Positions 25,237 to 33,632 of a stretch of DNA of 37,255 nucleotides are shown here, one piece after another; the first letter of the stretch is position 1, and each line of letters begins with the position of its first letter. Under the pieces are notes generated by a model, which was not told the origin of the DNA, did no database searches, and saw only the letters and a program-made list of their open reading frames with translations. The position numbers and the translations under genes were made by a program. The stretch covers positions 1 through 37,255 of the forward strand of contig CAYRBJ010000017.1 in assembly GCA_964422615.1 (NCBI GenBank), written 5' to 3'. Source of the stretch: DATLWN01 sp964422615. GTDB lineage: Bacteria > Pseudomonadota > Zetaproteobacteria > Mariprofundales > Mariprofundaceae.

Positions 25237-27560
25237 TGGCTGAATTTCTGCGTGTGCGCGGACAGGTGCAGGGCGTGGGTTTCCGCCCCTTCGTCTGGCA
25301 CCTGGCCCGGCGCCTCGGCATCCGCGGGCGGGTATGGAACGATGGCGATGGCGTCTGTATCCAGGCCTGGGGGGATGCAGCGATGCTGCAGGATTTCCGG
25401 CGCCGTCTGCGCGCTGATCCACCGCAGCTGGCACGCGTCGATACCATCGAGCATGCGCCGCTGACCGGGGTGGATATGCCGGATGCATTTGTCATCGCTG
25501 CCAGCCGGGCTGGCGGATCCAGCAGGGTGGTGACGCCGGACGCCGCGGTCTGCCCGGACTGTCTGCGCGACGTGCTGGATCCGACGGATCGCCACTTCCG
25601 TTATCCGCTGACCAGCTGCAGCCACTGCGGCCCACGCCTGTCGATCGTGTGGGCCGTACCCTACGACAGGCGCCATACCAGCATGGTGTCCTTCACCATG
25701 TGTCCCGCCTGCCAGGCCGAGTACGATGACCCTGCCGACCGACGCTTCCATGCCCAGGCCAACGCCTGCCCGGCGTGCGGTCCGAGTACGTGGCTGGAAT
25801 ATGGGGACGGCCGGCGTTTCGACGGCCGCGATGGCGAGGCCGTGGCCGAAGCGGCCAGGCTGATCCGGCAGGGGCATATCGTGGCCATCAAGGGCATCGG
25901 CGGCATCCATCTGGCGGCGGATGCCGGCAATGGCGAGGCCGTGGCTAGGTTGCGGGCGCAAAAGGGACGTGATGCCAAGCCGTTGGCGCTGATGGCGCGC
26001 GATGTCGAGATGGTCGCCGTCCATGCCGAGATGGAAGAGATGGAAAGGCAGCTGCTCACGGGGCGTGAGGCCCCGATCGTGCTGCTCGCCAGGCGTTCGG
26101 ATGGCGAACGCCTGGCCAAGGGTATCGCTCCGGGGCAGAACAGGCTGGGCTTTATGCTCCCCTATACGCCGATGCATGCCCTGCTGATGCAGGATCTCGT
26201 GCGCCCGATCGTGCTGACCTCCGGCAACCGTTCGGATGCGCCGCAGTGCATCGGCAACGATGAGGCGCGCCGCCGCCTGGCCGGCATCGCCGATGCATGG
26301 CTGCTGCACGACCGTGACATCGTCAACCGGCTGGATGATTCGGTGGTGGCGGTGGCGGCCGGCAGGCCGCGTCTGCTGCGCCGGGCCCGTGGCTACGCCC
26401 CGGCTCCCCTGCAACTGCCTGCAGGGTTCGAGGCAGCACCTGCCGTGCTGGCCATGGGCGGGGAGATGAAGCATACCTTCTGCCTGCTGTCGGAAGGGCA
26501 GGCTGTACTGTCGCAGCATATGGGCGACCTGGAGCAGGCCGAGGCCTTTCAGGCCTGCCGGCAAGGCTTGGACCTGTATCGGCACATGTTTGGCTTCCGG
26601 CCCCGAGCCGTGGCCGTGGACATGCATCCGGATTACCTGTCGGCTCAGTTGGGCCGGGAACAGGCGGAAGCGGAGGGCGTGCCGCTGATCGCGGTGCAGC
26701 ACCACCATGCGCATATTGCGGCCTGCATGGCCGAGCACGGGCGGCCGCTTCAGGCACTCCCGGTGCTGGGCATCGCCCTCGACGGCTTGGGGTTCGGCAA
26801 CGGCGGCACGCTGTGGGGGGGCGAGTTCATCGAGGCAGGCTATGCGGGATTCGCACGCCTGGCCTGCTTCAAGCCGGTGGCCATGCCCGGCGGCAGCCGG
26901 GCCGTGCGTGAGCCCTGGCGTAATACATTCGCGCAGCTGCATGTACTCGGCTGGGAGCGGATGCGGCGCGAGTTCGCCGATGTCGATATCGTCCGTTTCC
27001 TGGCAGAGCGGCCCGTGCATGTGTTGCAGGCGATGGTGGAACGGGGGCTGAACAGCCCGCCGGCCTCCTCGTGCGGCCGGCTGTTCGATGCCGTGGCCGC
27101 TGCACTCGGCATCTGCCGGGACCATGCCGGCTACGAGGGCCAGGCAGCCATCGAACTCGAATCTCTGGCCATATCCGATGCTGGTGATCGCGGTTGCTAT
27201 CCCTTCCGGACCGAGGCCGTCGGCGGGATGCTGCATCTGGGTTGGGACGCGCTGTGGCCGGCGCTGCTGGCCGATATCCGCCAGGGTACGGACAGGGCCC
27301 GCATCGCCGCCCGCTTCCATCGTTCCGTGATTGCCGCCGTTTGTGATACGGCGCTGAGTCTGTGCAGGGAACGAAAGCTGGATACGGTGGCCCTCGGTGG
27401 TGGCGCCTTCCAGAACAGGTTACTGCTTTCGGGTGTCGTCGATGGGCTCAATAAGGGGGGACTGGAGGTGCTGGTGCCGGAGCGCATTCCGGTCAATGAC
27501 GGCGGCCTGTCGCTGGGCCAGGTGGCGGTGGCGGCGGCCAGGCTTTTGCACGATGGCTGA
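25236..27560 (+). CDS. hypF: Carbamoyltransferase HypF
   Basis: 774 residues, standard length, from GTG 25236, which shares its G with the hypE stop and has GAGGA 6 bases before it. Domains: acylphosphatase (about 1-90, GQVQGVGFRPFVW), two zinc fingers with CPDC/CSHC (C106, C109, C128, C131) and CPAC/CPAC (C156, C159, C178, C181), a YrdC-like carbamoyl-adenylate domain (VAIKGIGGIHLAAD, KGRDAKPLALM), and the Kae1-like carbamoyltransferase domain with its metal-binding VQHHHAHIAACM. It uses carbamoyl phosphate and ATP to carbamoylate HypE. It ends the hyp run; 81 bases with a new promoter follow. Confidence 0.97.
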   Translation: MAEFLRVRGQVQGVGFRPFVWHLARRLGIRGRVWNDGDGVCIQAWGDAAMLQDFRRRLRADPPQLARVDTIEHAPLTGVDMPDAFVIAASRAGGSSRVVTPDAAVCPDCLRDVLDPTDRHFRYPLTSCSHCGPRLSIVWAVPYDRRHTSMVSFTMCPACQAEYDDPADRRFHAQANACPACGPSTWLEYGDGRRFDGRDGEAVAEAARLIRQGHIVAIKGIGGIHLAADAGNGEAVARLRAQKGRDAKPLALMARDVEMVAVHAEMEEMERQLLTGREAPIVLLARRSDGERLAKGIAPGQNRLGFMLPYTPMHALLMQDLVRPIVLTSGNRSDAPQCIGNDEARRRLAGIADAWLLHDRDIVNRLDDSVVAVAAGRPRLLRRARGYAPAPLQLPAGFEAAPAVLAMGGEMKHTFCLLSEGQAVLSQHMGDLEQAEAFQACRQGLDLYRHMFGFRPRAVAVDMHPDYLSAQLGREQAEAEGVPLIAVQHHHAHIAACMAEHGRPLQALPVLGIALDGLGFGNGGTLWGGEFIEAGYAGFARLACFKPVAMPGGSRAVREPWRNTFAQLHVLGWERMRREFADVDIVRFLAERPVHVLQAMVERGLNSPPASSCGRLFDAVAAALGICRDHAGYEGQAAIELESLAISDAGDRGCYPFRTEAVGGMLHLGWDALWPALLADIRQGTDRARIAARFHRSVIAAVCDTALSLCRERKLDTVALGGGAFQNRLLLSGVVDGLNKGGLEVLVPERIPVNDGGLSLGQVAVAAARLLHDG

Positions 27561-27594
27561 GCGCAAGCCGCATGTTCCACGTCCCGGTCCTGTT

Positions 27595-27622
27595 TTGTCA
27601 TCCGCCGGGGATGCCCTACAAT
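27595..27622 (+). promoter_or_regulatory. Sigma70-like promoter for the hox genes
   Basis: TTGTCA (27595-27600) and TACAAT (27617-27622) each match the consensus at 5 of 6 positions and are 16 bases apart. The predicted start near 27629 leaves a leader of only about 13 bases, just enough for AAAGGAG (27629-27635) before hoxF. The hox genes can thus be expressed apart from hyp. I saw no sigma54-type TGGCAC-N5-TTGC element here, though many hydrogenase operons use one. Confidence 0.6.
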
Positions 27623-27641
27623 GGTGGCAAAGGAGACAGCC

Positions 27642-29432
27642 ATGGATTCGGCCAGCGGCGTGAGCGATACGCCTCATCCTGCATCCCCGACTCGTTCCGG
27701 CGGGCGTGCGCATCTTCTGCATGAACTGCATGAGGTACAGCAACGGCTGCGGCATGTCCCGCGCCAGGCCATCTGCGATGTCGCCGCGCGCCTTGATCTA
27801 CCCATCAGCCAGGTTGAGTCCGTGGTGGATTTCTACTCCTTTTTCCATCGCACGCCGCGCGGGCGCTACGATATCCTGCTCAGTACCTGCACCAGTTGCG
27901 GTCATATGCATGGCGAGGACGACCTGATGCAGATGCTGGGCAGCCGGCTTGGGGCGGAGGCCGGACAGACGCGTGCCGATGGCCAGCTCAGCCTTGGCTC
28001 CACCTCATGCATCGGCATGTGCGACCAGGGCCCGGCCCTGCTGGTCAATGGCTTGCCGCTCACCCGCGTGGACGCCCGGCGCCTGGATAAGCTGGCGGAG
28101 TTGATCGAAGCCGGCACACCCATCGCCGACTGGCCAGAGGAGTGGTTCTCTATTGATGACCAAGTGCGCCAGCCGGGGCTGCTGCTCGATAGCCCCTGGC
28201 AGGATGGTGCGGCCATCCGGGCAAGCCTGCAGATGGGTGCTGAGGCGATGCTGGCCGAGATCAGCCGCTCCGGATTGCGCGGGCGCGGTGGCGCCGGTTT
28301 CGGCACGGGCATGAAATGGCAGTTCTGCCGTCAGGCCAATGGCGGGGAGCGTTATGTCGTCTGCAATGCCGACGAGGGCGAGCCGGGCACCTTCAAGGAC
28401 CGCGTGCTGCTGGCCAGCCATGCCGACATGCTGTGCGAGGGCATGACCGTTTGTGCGCATGTAATCGGCGCCCACCAGGGCTTCATCTACCTACGCGGCG
28501 AGTACCGCTACCTGCTGCCGGCCCTGCAAGAAATGCTGGGCCGCCGCCGCGAGACGGGTCTGCTGGGCCCGGATATCCTCGGGCAGCACGGGTTCAGCTT
28601 CGATATCGACATCATCGTCGGTGCCGGCGCCTATATCTGTGGCGAGGAATCGGCACTGATCGAGTCGCTGGAGGAAAAGCGCGGTATCCCACGCATCCGT
28701 CCTCCGTTTCCGGTCACGCACGGCTATCTCGGCCAGCCGACGGTGATCAACAACGTCGAGACCCTAGTAGCTGCCGCGGCCATCGCGTTCCATGGCGCCG
28801 AATGGTTTGCGGCCCAGGGCACCGACCATTCGAAGGGCAGCAAGCTACTGAGTATCAGCGGTGACTGCGCGGCTCCCGGTATCTACGAGTTCCCTTTCGG
28901 GGTTTCCATACGCCATATTCTCGACGATTGCAGGGCAGAGGATGTGCAGGCGGTGCAGGTCGGCGGTCCCTCGGGCACGCTGATTGGACCCACCGAATTC
29001 GAGCGCCATCTGGCCTTCGAGGATCTGGCCACCGGCGGTTCCCTGATGGTCTATGGTCGGCAGCGCGATTTGTTGGCGATCATCCGCAACTTTGCCCATT
29101 TCTTCGCCCATGAAAGCTGCGGTTTCTGCACGCCCTGCCGCGTCGGCACCTCGTTGCTGAAGAATGCGCTGGACAAGGTCGGGTGGGGTCATGGCACCCA
29201 TTACGATGTCGAGGATATCCGCCGGTTGGCGGCCCTGGTCAAGCGCCGTTCCCACTGCGGACTTGGACATACGGCGCCCAATCCCATCCTCGACGTGTTG
29301 CAGCGCTTCCCGCAGGTAATCGAAGAACGGCTGGCGCAAAGCGGCTTCGAGCCCTACTTCGATCTTGATGCCTCACTGGAAGAGGCCAGAGTCCTGGCCC
29401 ATCGCAACGATGCTGAGGCCCATCTGCCATGA
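27642..29432 (+). CDS. hoxF: NAD-reducing hydrogenase diaphorase subunit HoxF with fused HoxE-like domain
   Basis: 596 residues from ATG 27642, behind AAAGGAG; an ATG at 27621 lies in the promoter -10 box and is rejected. Residues about 25-150 are a NuoE/HoxE-like domain with four cysteines (C83, C86, C123, C127), the first pair spaced CX2C. The NuoF-like part has the NADH site GRGGAGFGTG (214-223), the FMN site CNADEGEPGTFKD (241-253), a GAGAYICGEE loop, and the [4Fe-4S] ligands C493, C496, C499 and C539. It passes electrons from the hydrogenase module to NAD+. The fused arrangement and length match HoxF of Cupriavidus-type soluble hydrogenase, and no separate hoxE is present. Confidence 0.95.
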   Translation: MDSASGVSDTPHPASPTRSGGRAHLLHELHEVQQRLRHVPRQAICDVAARLDLPISQVESVVDFYSFFHRTPRGRYDILLSTCTSCGHMHGEDDLMQMLGSRLGAEAGQTRADGQLSLGSTSCIGMCDQGPALLVNGLPLTRVDARRLDKLAELIEAGTPIADWPEEWFSIDDQVRQPGLLLDSPWQDGAAIRASLQMGAEAMLAEISRSGLRGRGGAGFGTGMKWQFCRQANGGERYVVCNADEGEPGTFKDRVLLASHADMLCEGMTVCAHVIGAHQGFIYLRGEYRYLLPALQEMLGRRRETGLLGPDILGQHGFSFDIDIIVGAGAYICGEESALIESLEEKRGIPRIRPPFPVTHGYLGQPTVINNVETLVAAAAIAFHGAEWFAAQGTDHSKGSKLLSISGDCAAPGIYEFPFGVSIRHILDDCRAEDVQAVQVGGPSGTLIGPTEFERHLAFEDLATGGSLMVYGRQRDLLAIIRNFAHFFAHESCGFCTPCRVGTSLLKNALDKVGWGHGTHYDVEDIRRLAALVKRRSHCGLGHTAPNPILDVLQRFPQVIEERLAQSGFEPYFDLDASLEEARVLAHRNDAEAHLP

Positions 29433-30178
29433 GCGGAAAAGGCAAAGGCGGCACCATCAGCATCGACGGGCGGGAGATCCCGTTCGCAGCCGGACAGACG
29501 ATCATGGACGCGGCCCTGGCCGCCGGCATCTACATCCCGCATCTGTGCCACAAACCCGGGCTGACGCCGCATGGCAGCTGCCGGCTGTGCACCGTGGAGG
29601 TGAATGGCCGTAATGCCGCCGCCTGCACGCAGCCGGCGGCCGATGACCAGAGCATCGACAGTGATACCGTGGCGCTGAACGAGGTGCGCAAGACGATCAT
29701 CCAGATGCTGTTCATCGAGGGCAATCACCTGTGTCCATCCTGCGAGAAGAGTGGAGACTGCACGCTGCAGGCCGTGGCCTATTACCTGGGCATGCTCGAT
29801 GGCCATTTTCCGCAGTTTTTCCCCAGGCGTGAGGTGGATGCCTCGCACCCGGACATCGTGCTCGACCGTGACCGCTGCATCCTGTGCGAGCAGTGCGTGC
29901 GCGCTAGCCGCGAGATCGACGGCAAGGACGTGTTTGCCATTAGTGGGCGGGGCATCCAGGCGAGCCTGATCGTCAATGCGCCGAGCGGCAGGCTGGCCGA
30001 TACCGACATCGCGGTGACCGATGTGGCCGCCCATATCTGTCCGGTCGGGGCCATCCTGATCAAGGGGCGTGGCTTTGATGTGCCGATTGGCCAGCGCATC
30101 TTCGATGTGCACGGTGTCAGTGACACCGCGCGCGAACGCCTGCCGCTTGAGAAATCGAGGCATATCGATGACGAGTAA
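29429..30178 (+). CDS. hoxU: NAD-reducing hydrogenase diaphorase subunit HoxU
   Basis: 249 residues, like the N-terminal part of NuoG. It wires electrons between HoxY and HoxF through iron-sulfur clusters: a [2Fe-2S] set in HLCHKPGLTPHGSCRLC with a later Cys (AAACTQP), a [4Fe-4S] set in NHLCPSCEKSGDC, and another in CILCEQC with HICPVGA. The start overlaps hoxF by ATGA and the end overlaps hoxY by 11 bases. Confidence 0.95.
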   Translation: MSGKGKGGTISIDGREIPFAAGQTIMDAALAAGIYIPHLCHKPGLTPHGSCRLCTVEVNGRNAAACTQPAADDQSIDSDTVALNEVRKTIIQMLFIEGNHLCPSCEKSGDCTLQAVAYYLGMLDGHFPQFFPRREVDASHPDIVLDRDRCILCEQCVRASREIDGKDVFAISGRGIQASLIVNAPSGRLADTDIAVTDVAAHICPVGAILIKGRGFDVPIGQRIFDVHGVSDTARERLPLEKSRHIDDE

Positions 30179-30707
30179 GCTCAGGGTTGCCACCACTTCG
30201 CTTGCCGGCTGTTTTGGCTGCCATATGTCTTTTCTGGATATGGATGAACGCTTGGTGGAACTGTTCGAGCATATTGAATTCGACCGTTCGCCGTTCACCG
30301 ACATCAAGCACTGTGGCCCCTGCGATATCGGCCTGATCGAGGGCGGGCTGTGCAATGCCGACAATGTGCATGTGCTGCGCGAATTCCGCCGCAACTGCCG
30401 CATCCTGGTTGCCGTCGGCGCCTGCGCCATCAATGGCGGCGTGCCGGCGATGCGCAACCATTTCACCCTGCGCGAATGCCTTGAGGAGTCCTATGTCGGT
30501 GGCCTGGGTATCGTCAATCCGCAGATACCCAATGATCCGGAATTGCCCCTGCTGCTGAGCAAGGTACATCCGGTGCATGAGGTCGTGCAAGTGGACTATT
30601 ACCTTCCGGGCTGCCCGCCACCCGCCGATGCCTTTGCCGAGGTGCTGAACGACCTGATCGCGGGACGGCGGCCCAGGCTATCCCGCTCCCTGCTGCATTA
30701 CGACTGA
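30168..30707 (+). CDS. hoxY: NAD-reducing hydrogenase small subunit HoxY
   Basis: 179 residues from ATG 30168, which overlaps the end of hoxU by 11 bases. The protein is the short form of the [NiFe] small subunit, keeping only the proximal cluster: cysteines in SLAGCFGCHMSFLD, VGACAINGG and LPGCPPPADAF. There is no Tat signal, so the complex is cytoplasmic. It pairs with HoxH as the hydrogenase module. Confidence 0.95.
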   Translation: MTSKLRVATTSLAGCFGCHMSFLDMDERLVELFEHIEFDRSPFTDIKHCGPCDIGLIEGGLCNADNVHVLREFRRNCRILVAVGACAINGGVPAMRNHFTLRECLEESYVGGLGIVNPQIPNDPELPLLLSKVHPVHEVVQVDYYLPGCPPPADAFAEVLNDLIAGRRPRLSRSLLHYD

Positions 30708-30720
30708 GCGGGTACGGACG

Positions 30721-32187
30721 ATGACGCAGCAGCAAAAACCAGACTCTTCCACGCCCAGGCGCGTCACCATCGATCCGGTGTCGCGCGTCGAGGGCCATGG
30801 CCGCATCTCTTTGCTGCTCGATGCGAACAACCATGTGCATGAGGCCCGATTCCACATCGTCGAATTTCGCGGCTTCGAAAAGTTCATCCAGGGCCGGCCC
30901 TACCGCGAGGTGCCATTCGTCGTGCAGCGCCTGTGCGGTATCTGTCCGGTCAGTCACCAACTGGCTGCTGCCAAGGCCGTGGACCAACTGGTTGGTGTGG
31001 AGGTGCTGACGCCGACGGCCTTCAAGCTGCGCCGGCTGCTGCATTTCGGGCAGGTGCTGCAGTCGCATTCCCTGCATTTTTTCCATCTCGCCTCGCCCGA
31101 TCTGCTGTTCGGCTTCGGCAGCGATGTGGCGCAGCGCAACATCGCAGGCCTGCTGGAGAGCTCCCCGGAACTCGCGATGAAGGGTGTCCGGTTGCGCAAG
31201 TACGGTCAGCAGATCATCGAGGCCATCACCGGCAAGCGCATCCATGGGGTGGCCACGGTGCCGGGAGGCATGAACAAGGCGCTCACCATGGCCCAGCGAG
31301 ATACCCTGCTGGCCGGTGTTAAGGATGTCATTGGCTGGTGCCAGGAGGCGGTGGCATTGAATGAACAGATCCACCGTGCGCATGCGGAGAACCACGACTT
31401 CGGTGCCATCCAAAGCAATTTTCTGTCTCTGACCGGCGATGGGGGAGAGCTGGAGCTTTACCACGGAGGCCTGCGCGCGCGCGCCGCATCGGGCGACATC
31501 ATCCTCGACGGCTTCGATTACCGGGGGTATGGCGAGTTGCTGCGCGAGGAGGTGCGGCCGTGGAGCTATATGAAGTTCCCGTTCCTGCTCTCCCTCGGCC
31601 AGAAAAGTGGCTGGTACCGGGTCGGGCCGCTGTCGCGCGTCAACAACTGCGACATGATTCCAACGCCACTGGCCGAGGAGCAGCGCCGGCGCTTCCGGGA
31701 CTACGGGCAGGGCGGTTTGGTGCACGATACGCTGGCTTATCACTGGGCGCGCATGATCGAGGCGCTGCACTGCGCCGAGTCGATTGAACGGCTGCTGGCC
31801 GATACCGACATCACCGGCAGCGAACTGGTGGTGCCGGAAGGACAGAGGCGACGCGAGGGTATCGGCGTTATCGAGGCTCCGCGCGGCACGCTGTTCCATC
31901 ACTACCGCATCGACGATGAGGGCCTGATCGAGAAGGCCAACCTGATCGTATCGACGACGAGCAACAACCAGGCAATGAACGAATCGCTGCGCGCCGTCGC
32001 CGATCGCTACCTCGACGGCCAGACGCTGACCGAAGGTTTGCTCAATCACCTGGAGGTGGCGATCCGTGCCTATGATCCCTGCCTGTCCTGCGCCACCCAT
32101 GCGCTGGGACGCATGCCGTTGCAGGTGGAATTGGTCGATACCGCCGGCCAAATCGTCGATCGCCTGACCAAGGGCGGGAAGGCCTGA
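30721..32187 (+). CDS. hoxH: NAD-reducing [NiFe]-hydrogenase large subunit HoxH
   Basis: 488 residues. The NiFe site ligands are RLCGICPVSH (C72, C75) and DPCLSCATH (C454, C457). The 28 residues after His460, beginning ALGRMPL, are the C-terminal extension removed by the maturation protease after nickel insertion. Additional group-3 features are VSRVEGHGRI near the N-terminus and the long conserved GPLSRVNNCD. With HoxY it splits or forms H2. By its subunit make-up it belongs with group 3d (NAD-coupled) enzymes. It starts 13 bases after hoxY and is followed one base later by hoxW. Confidence 0.97.
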   Translation: MTQQQKPDSSTPRRVTIDPVSRVEGHGRISLLLDANNHVHEARFHIVEFRGFEKFIQGRPYREVPFVVQRLCGICPVSHQLAAAKAVDQLVGVEVLTPTAFKLRRLLHFGQVLQSHSLHFFHLASPDLLFGFGSDVAQRNIAGLLESSPELAMKGVRLRKYGQQIIEAITGKRIHGVATVPGGMNKALTMAQRDTLLAGVKDVIGWCQEAVALNEQIHRAHAENHDFGAIQSNFLSLTGDGGELELYHGGLRARAASGDIILDGFDYRGYGELLREEVRPWSYMKFPFLLSLGQKSGWYRVGPLSRVNNCDMIPTPLAEEQRRRFRDYGQGGLVHDTLAYHWARMIEALHCAESIERLLADTDITGSELVVPEGQRRREGIGVIEAPRGTLFHHYRIDDEGLIEKANLIVSTTSNNQAMNESLRAVADRYLDGQTLTEGLLNHLEVAIRAYDPCLSCATHALGRMPLQVELVDTAGQIVDRLTKGGKA

Positions 32188-32188
32188 G

Positions 32189-32713
32189 ATGGGCGGCATG
32201 CTGGTGTTCGGCTACGGCAACCCCGGGCGGGGTGACGATGCCCTGGGTCCGGCGTTCGTGGAGCGCCTTGCGCGTGAAAATCCGGATGCGGCCGACAATG
32301 CCGAATATCTCTCCGACATGCAGCTGCAGGTCGAGCATGTTACCGATCTGTGTGGACGCCAGCTGCTGCTGTTCGTCGATGCCGATGCGGCGTGCCAGCC
32401 GCCGTTTCAGCTGTCGCGCATCCATGCCGAGCGGGATACCAGCTATACCAGCCATGCCATGACGCCGCAGGCATTGCTGTATGCCTTCTGCCAGGTCTAC
32501 GGCAGAAAGGCGCCGCCCGCCTTGTTATTGCGTATCCGTGGCTACGGCTTCGATCTGGGCGAATCTCTGGATGCCCGGGCCGATACGAACCTCAGGGAGG
32601 CACTGGCGCTGGCCAGCCGGCTGGGCGTTGCCGATGCGCAGCGCTGGCAGCAAAGCGCCTGCGGTCATGACGATGCCATCATTGCTGGCCGTGGTTCAGC
32701 CGAGGATGGATGA
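32189..32713 (+). CDS. hoxW: Hydrogenase maturation endopeptidase HoxW
   Basis: 174 residues of the HycI/HybD aspartate-type protease family. The N-terminal VFGYGNPGRGDDALGP holds a metal-sensing acidic residue; FVDADAA provides the second acidic residue and TSHAMTP the histidine. It cleaves HoxH after its last ligand motif. ATG 32189 is one base after the hoxH stop; ATG 32198 is possible. The last 15-20 residues are more variable. Confidence 0.9.
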   Translation: MGGMLVFGYGNPGRGDDALGPAFVERLARENPDAADNAEYLSDMQLQVEHVTDLCGRQLLLFVDADAACQPPFQLSRIHAERDTSYTSHAMTPQALLYAFCQVYGRKAPPALLLRIRGYGFDLGESLDARADTNLREALALASRLGVADAQRWQQSACGHDDAIIAGRGSAEDG

Positions 32714-32745
32714 GGCGGCGGGCCGCGAGACTAATCAACATCATA

Positions 32746-32773
32746 TTGAATTGCATCGGTAGGCTTCTATAGT
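32746..32773 (+). promoter_or_regulatory. Sigma70-like promoter for the small membrane protein
   Basis: TTGAAT (32746-32751) and TATAGT (32768-32773) are 16 bases apart, matching 4 and 5 of 6 consensus positions. A start near 32780 gives a leader of about 56 bases for the gene at 32836. Confidence 0.5.
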
Positions 32774-32835
32774 GGGCTGGTGGACAGTTGCAGGGCCTGG
32801 GTTAGGTTCTGGATTCGAACGCAAGGGGGAAAAAG

Positions 32836-33102
32836 GTGCACAAGTCTCAGTTGTTAGCATTCGGAGTGGGCATGACTGTGGGCATGGGGAACGGCTCGGT
32901 GTTTGTCGTGACGATGAATCACTTCCTCGGCCGCTCTCCGTACGACACGGCGGGCATGTGGGGGTTCGATGCCTACAATCCTTTCACCTACGCCGGCTTT
33001 GAGGATTTCGTGATGATTCTGTTCGGTGTCGCCTTCTGGTGGCTGCTGGTCGCAGGCCTGAAGAAGTTCGCGGAGATCGAGGGGCAGCCGTTCGAAGATT
33101 AG
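32836..33102 (+). CDS. Small two-helix membrane protein of unknown function
   Basis: 88 residues from GTG 32836, with GGGGGAAAAAG before it. Helix one is about residues 6-27 and is glycine-rich (G10, G12, G16, G18, G20), a pattern suited to tight helix packing; helix two is about 57-75 (DFVMILFGVAFWWLLVAGL). Between them is a loop rich in aromatic residues (SPYDTAGMWGFDAYNPFTY). The tail is charged and ends EGQPFED. I do not recognise it. It sits behind hoxW but has its own promoter, so a link to hydrogenase (membrane docking, for example) is only a guess. Confidence 0.7.
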   Translation: MHKSQLLAFGVGMTVGMGNGSVFVVTMNHFLGRSPYDTAGMWGFDAYNPFTYAGFEDFVMILFGVAFWWLLVAGLKKFAEIEGQPFED

Positions 33103-33120
33103 CGGGGATCGTTCCCGATA

Positions 33121-33136
33121 GCCGGGCCCACCCGGC
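33121..33136 (+). terminator. GC-rich hairpin after the small membrane protein
   Basis: GCCGGG-CCCA-CCCGGC is a perfect 6-bp stem 18 bases after the stop. No T-run follows, so termination would be weak or factor-dependent. It lies between convergent genes. Confidence 0.35.
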
Positions 33137-33167
33137 CCGTCCGTTGCCCGAATGCAGCGCCGGACGC

Positions 33168-33218
33168 GTTAGCTCACGCCTGCCCCGGTGCACGGCTTCC
33201 GGGATTCGGTGAGCTAAC
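33168..33218. repeat. 10-bp inverted repeat spanning the end of the receiver-like gene
   Basis: GTTAGCTCAC (33168-33177) and GTGAGCTAAC (33209-33218) are exact reverse complements separated by 31 bases. The left arm includes the TGA stop of the minus-strand receiver-like gene. The RNA of either strand could form the stem, so it may act at the 3' end of the transcripts, or be a recombination or protein site. Confidence 0.5.
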
Positions 33219-33632
33219 CAGCCGGGCCGCCATGCCGGCGTGCGTATCGATCTCCAGTTTCCCACCTGTCCGGTAGAAGAATCCTTCGCATCCACCCATG
33301 TCGCGCGCCAACGTTTCAAGGTAGGAGTCGGTGCCCTGGGTCAGGGCAAATGTCCGGATGGATGGCTGATGATGTTTGCAGTAAAACAGCACCGCCATGC
33401 CGCCCAGATCACTGGCATCGATATCGGCAACCACGACATCCACGTTTCCTTGCAGGATCAGCGCATATGCCTGCCTGTCCGTATGTACGACCTGCATGCT
33501 CCATCCATAGGTGCTTAGCAGGGAGGCGATCTGGTAACCGACAATGATATTGGCGGACAGGATCAGCCCTTGGGCTTTCCCCCGGGGTGCTCGGCCCGCT
33601 ACACGGTCGGGATGTTTATGTTTCAGGAGCAT
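33174..33632 (-). CDS. Degenerate receiver-domain protein
   Basis: 152 residues. Residues 20-130 follow the CheY-like pattern: a first strand QGLILSANIIVGYQIASLL, then DVVVADIDASDLGGM where Asp70 is in the phosphoacceptor position, and a later IRTFALTQGTDSY strand. The acidic pair that normally follows the first strand is replaced by Ser-Ala-Asn, and the conserved Lys near the last strand is not obvious (GFFYRTGG). It has no output domain. Such atypical receivers can bind partners without phosphorylation. A good GGGGGAG precedes ATG 33632. It lies opposite to, and upstream of, the FixJ-type regulator, which suggests a related signalling role. Confidence 0.65.
   Translation of the reverse strand: MLLKHKHPDRVAGRAPRGKAQGLILSANIIVGYQIASLLSTYGWSMQVVHTDRQAYALILQGNVDVVVADIDASDLGGMAVLFYCKHHQPSIRTFALTQGTDSYLETLARDMGGCEGFFYRTGGKLEIDTHAGMAARLVSSPNPGSRAPGQA

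Noticed and set aside
25233..27320. Long 695-codon open frame opposite hypF
   Set aside because: His/Gln/Arg-rich shadow of hypF without domain signatures.
32723..32734. GCGGC-GG-GCCGC after hoxW as a terminator
   Set aside because: The two-base loop is too tight and no T-run follows; transcription may well continue.
32780..32835. GGATTCGAAC resembling a tRNA T-loop on the minus strand
   Set aside because: The flanking five bases on either side do not pair and no acceptor or anticodon arm could be found.
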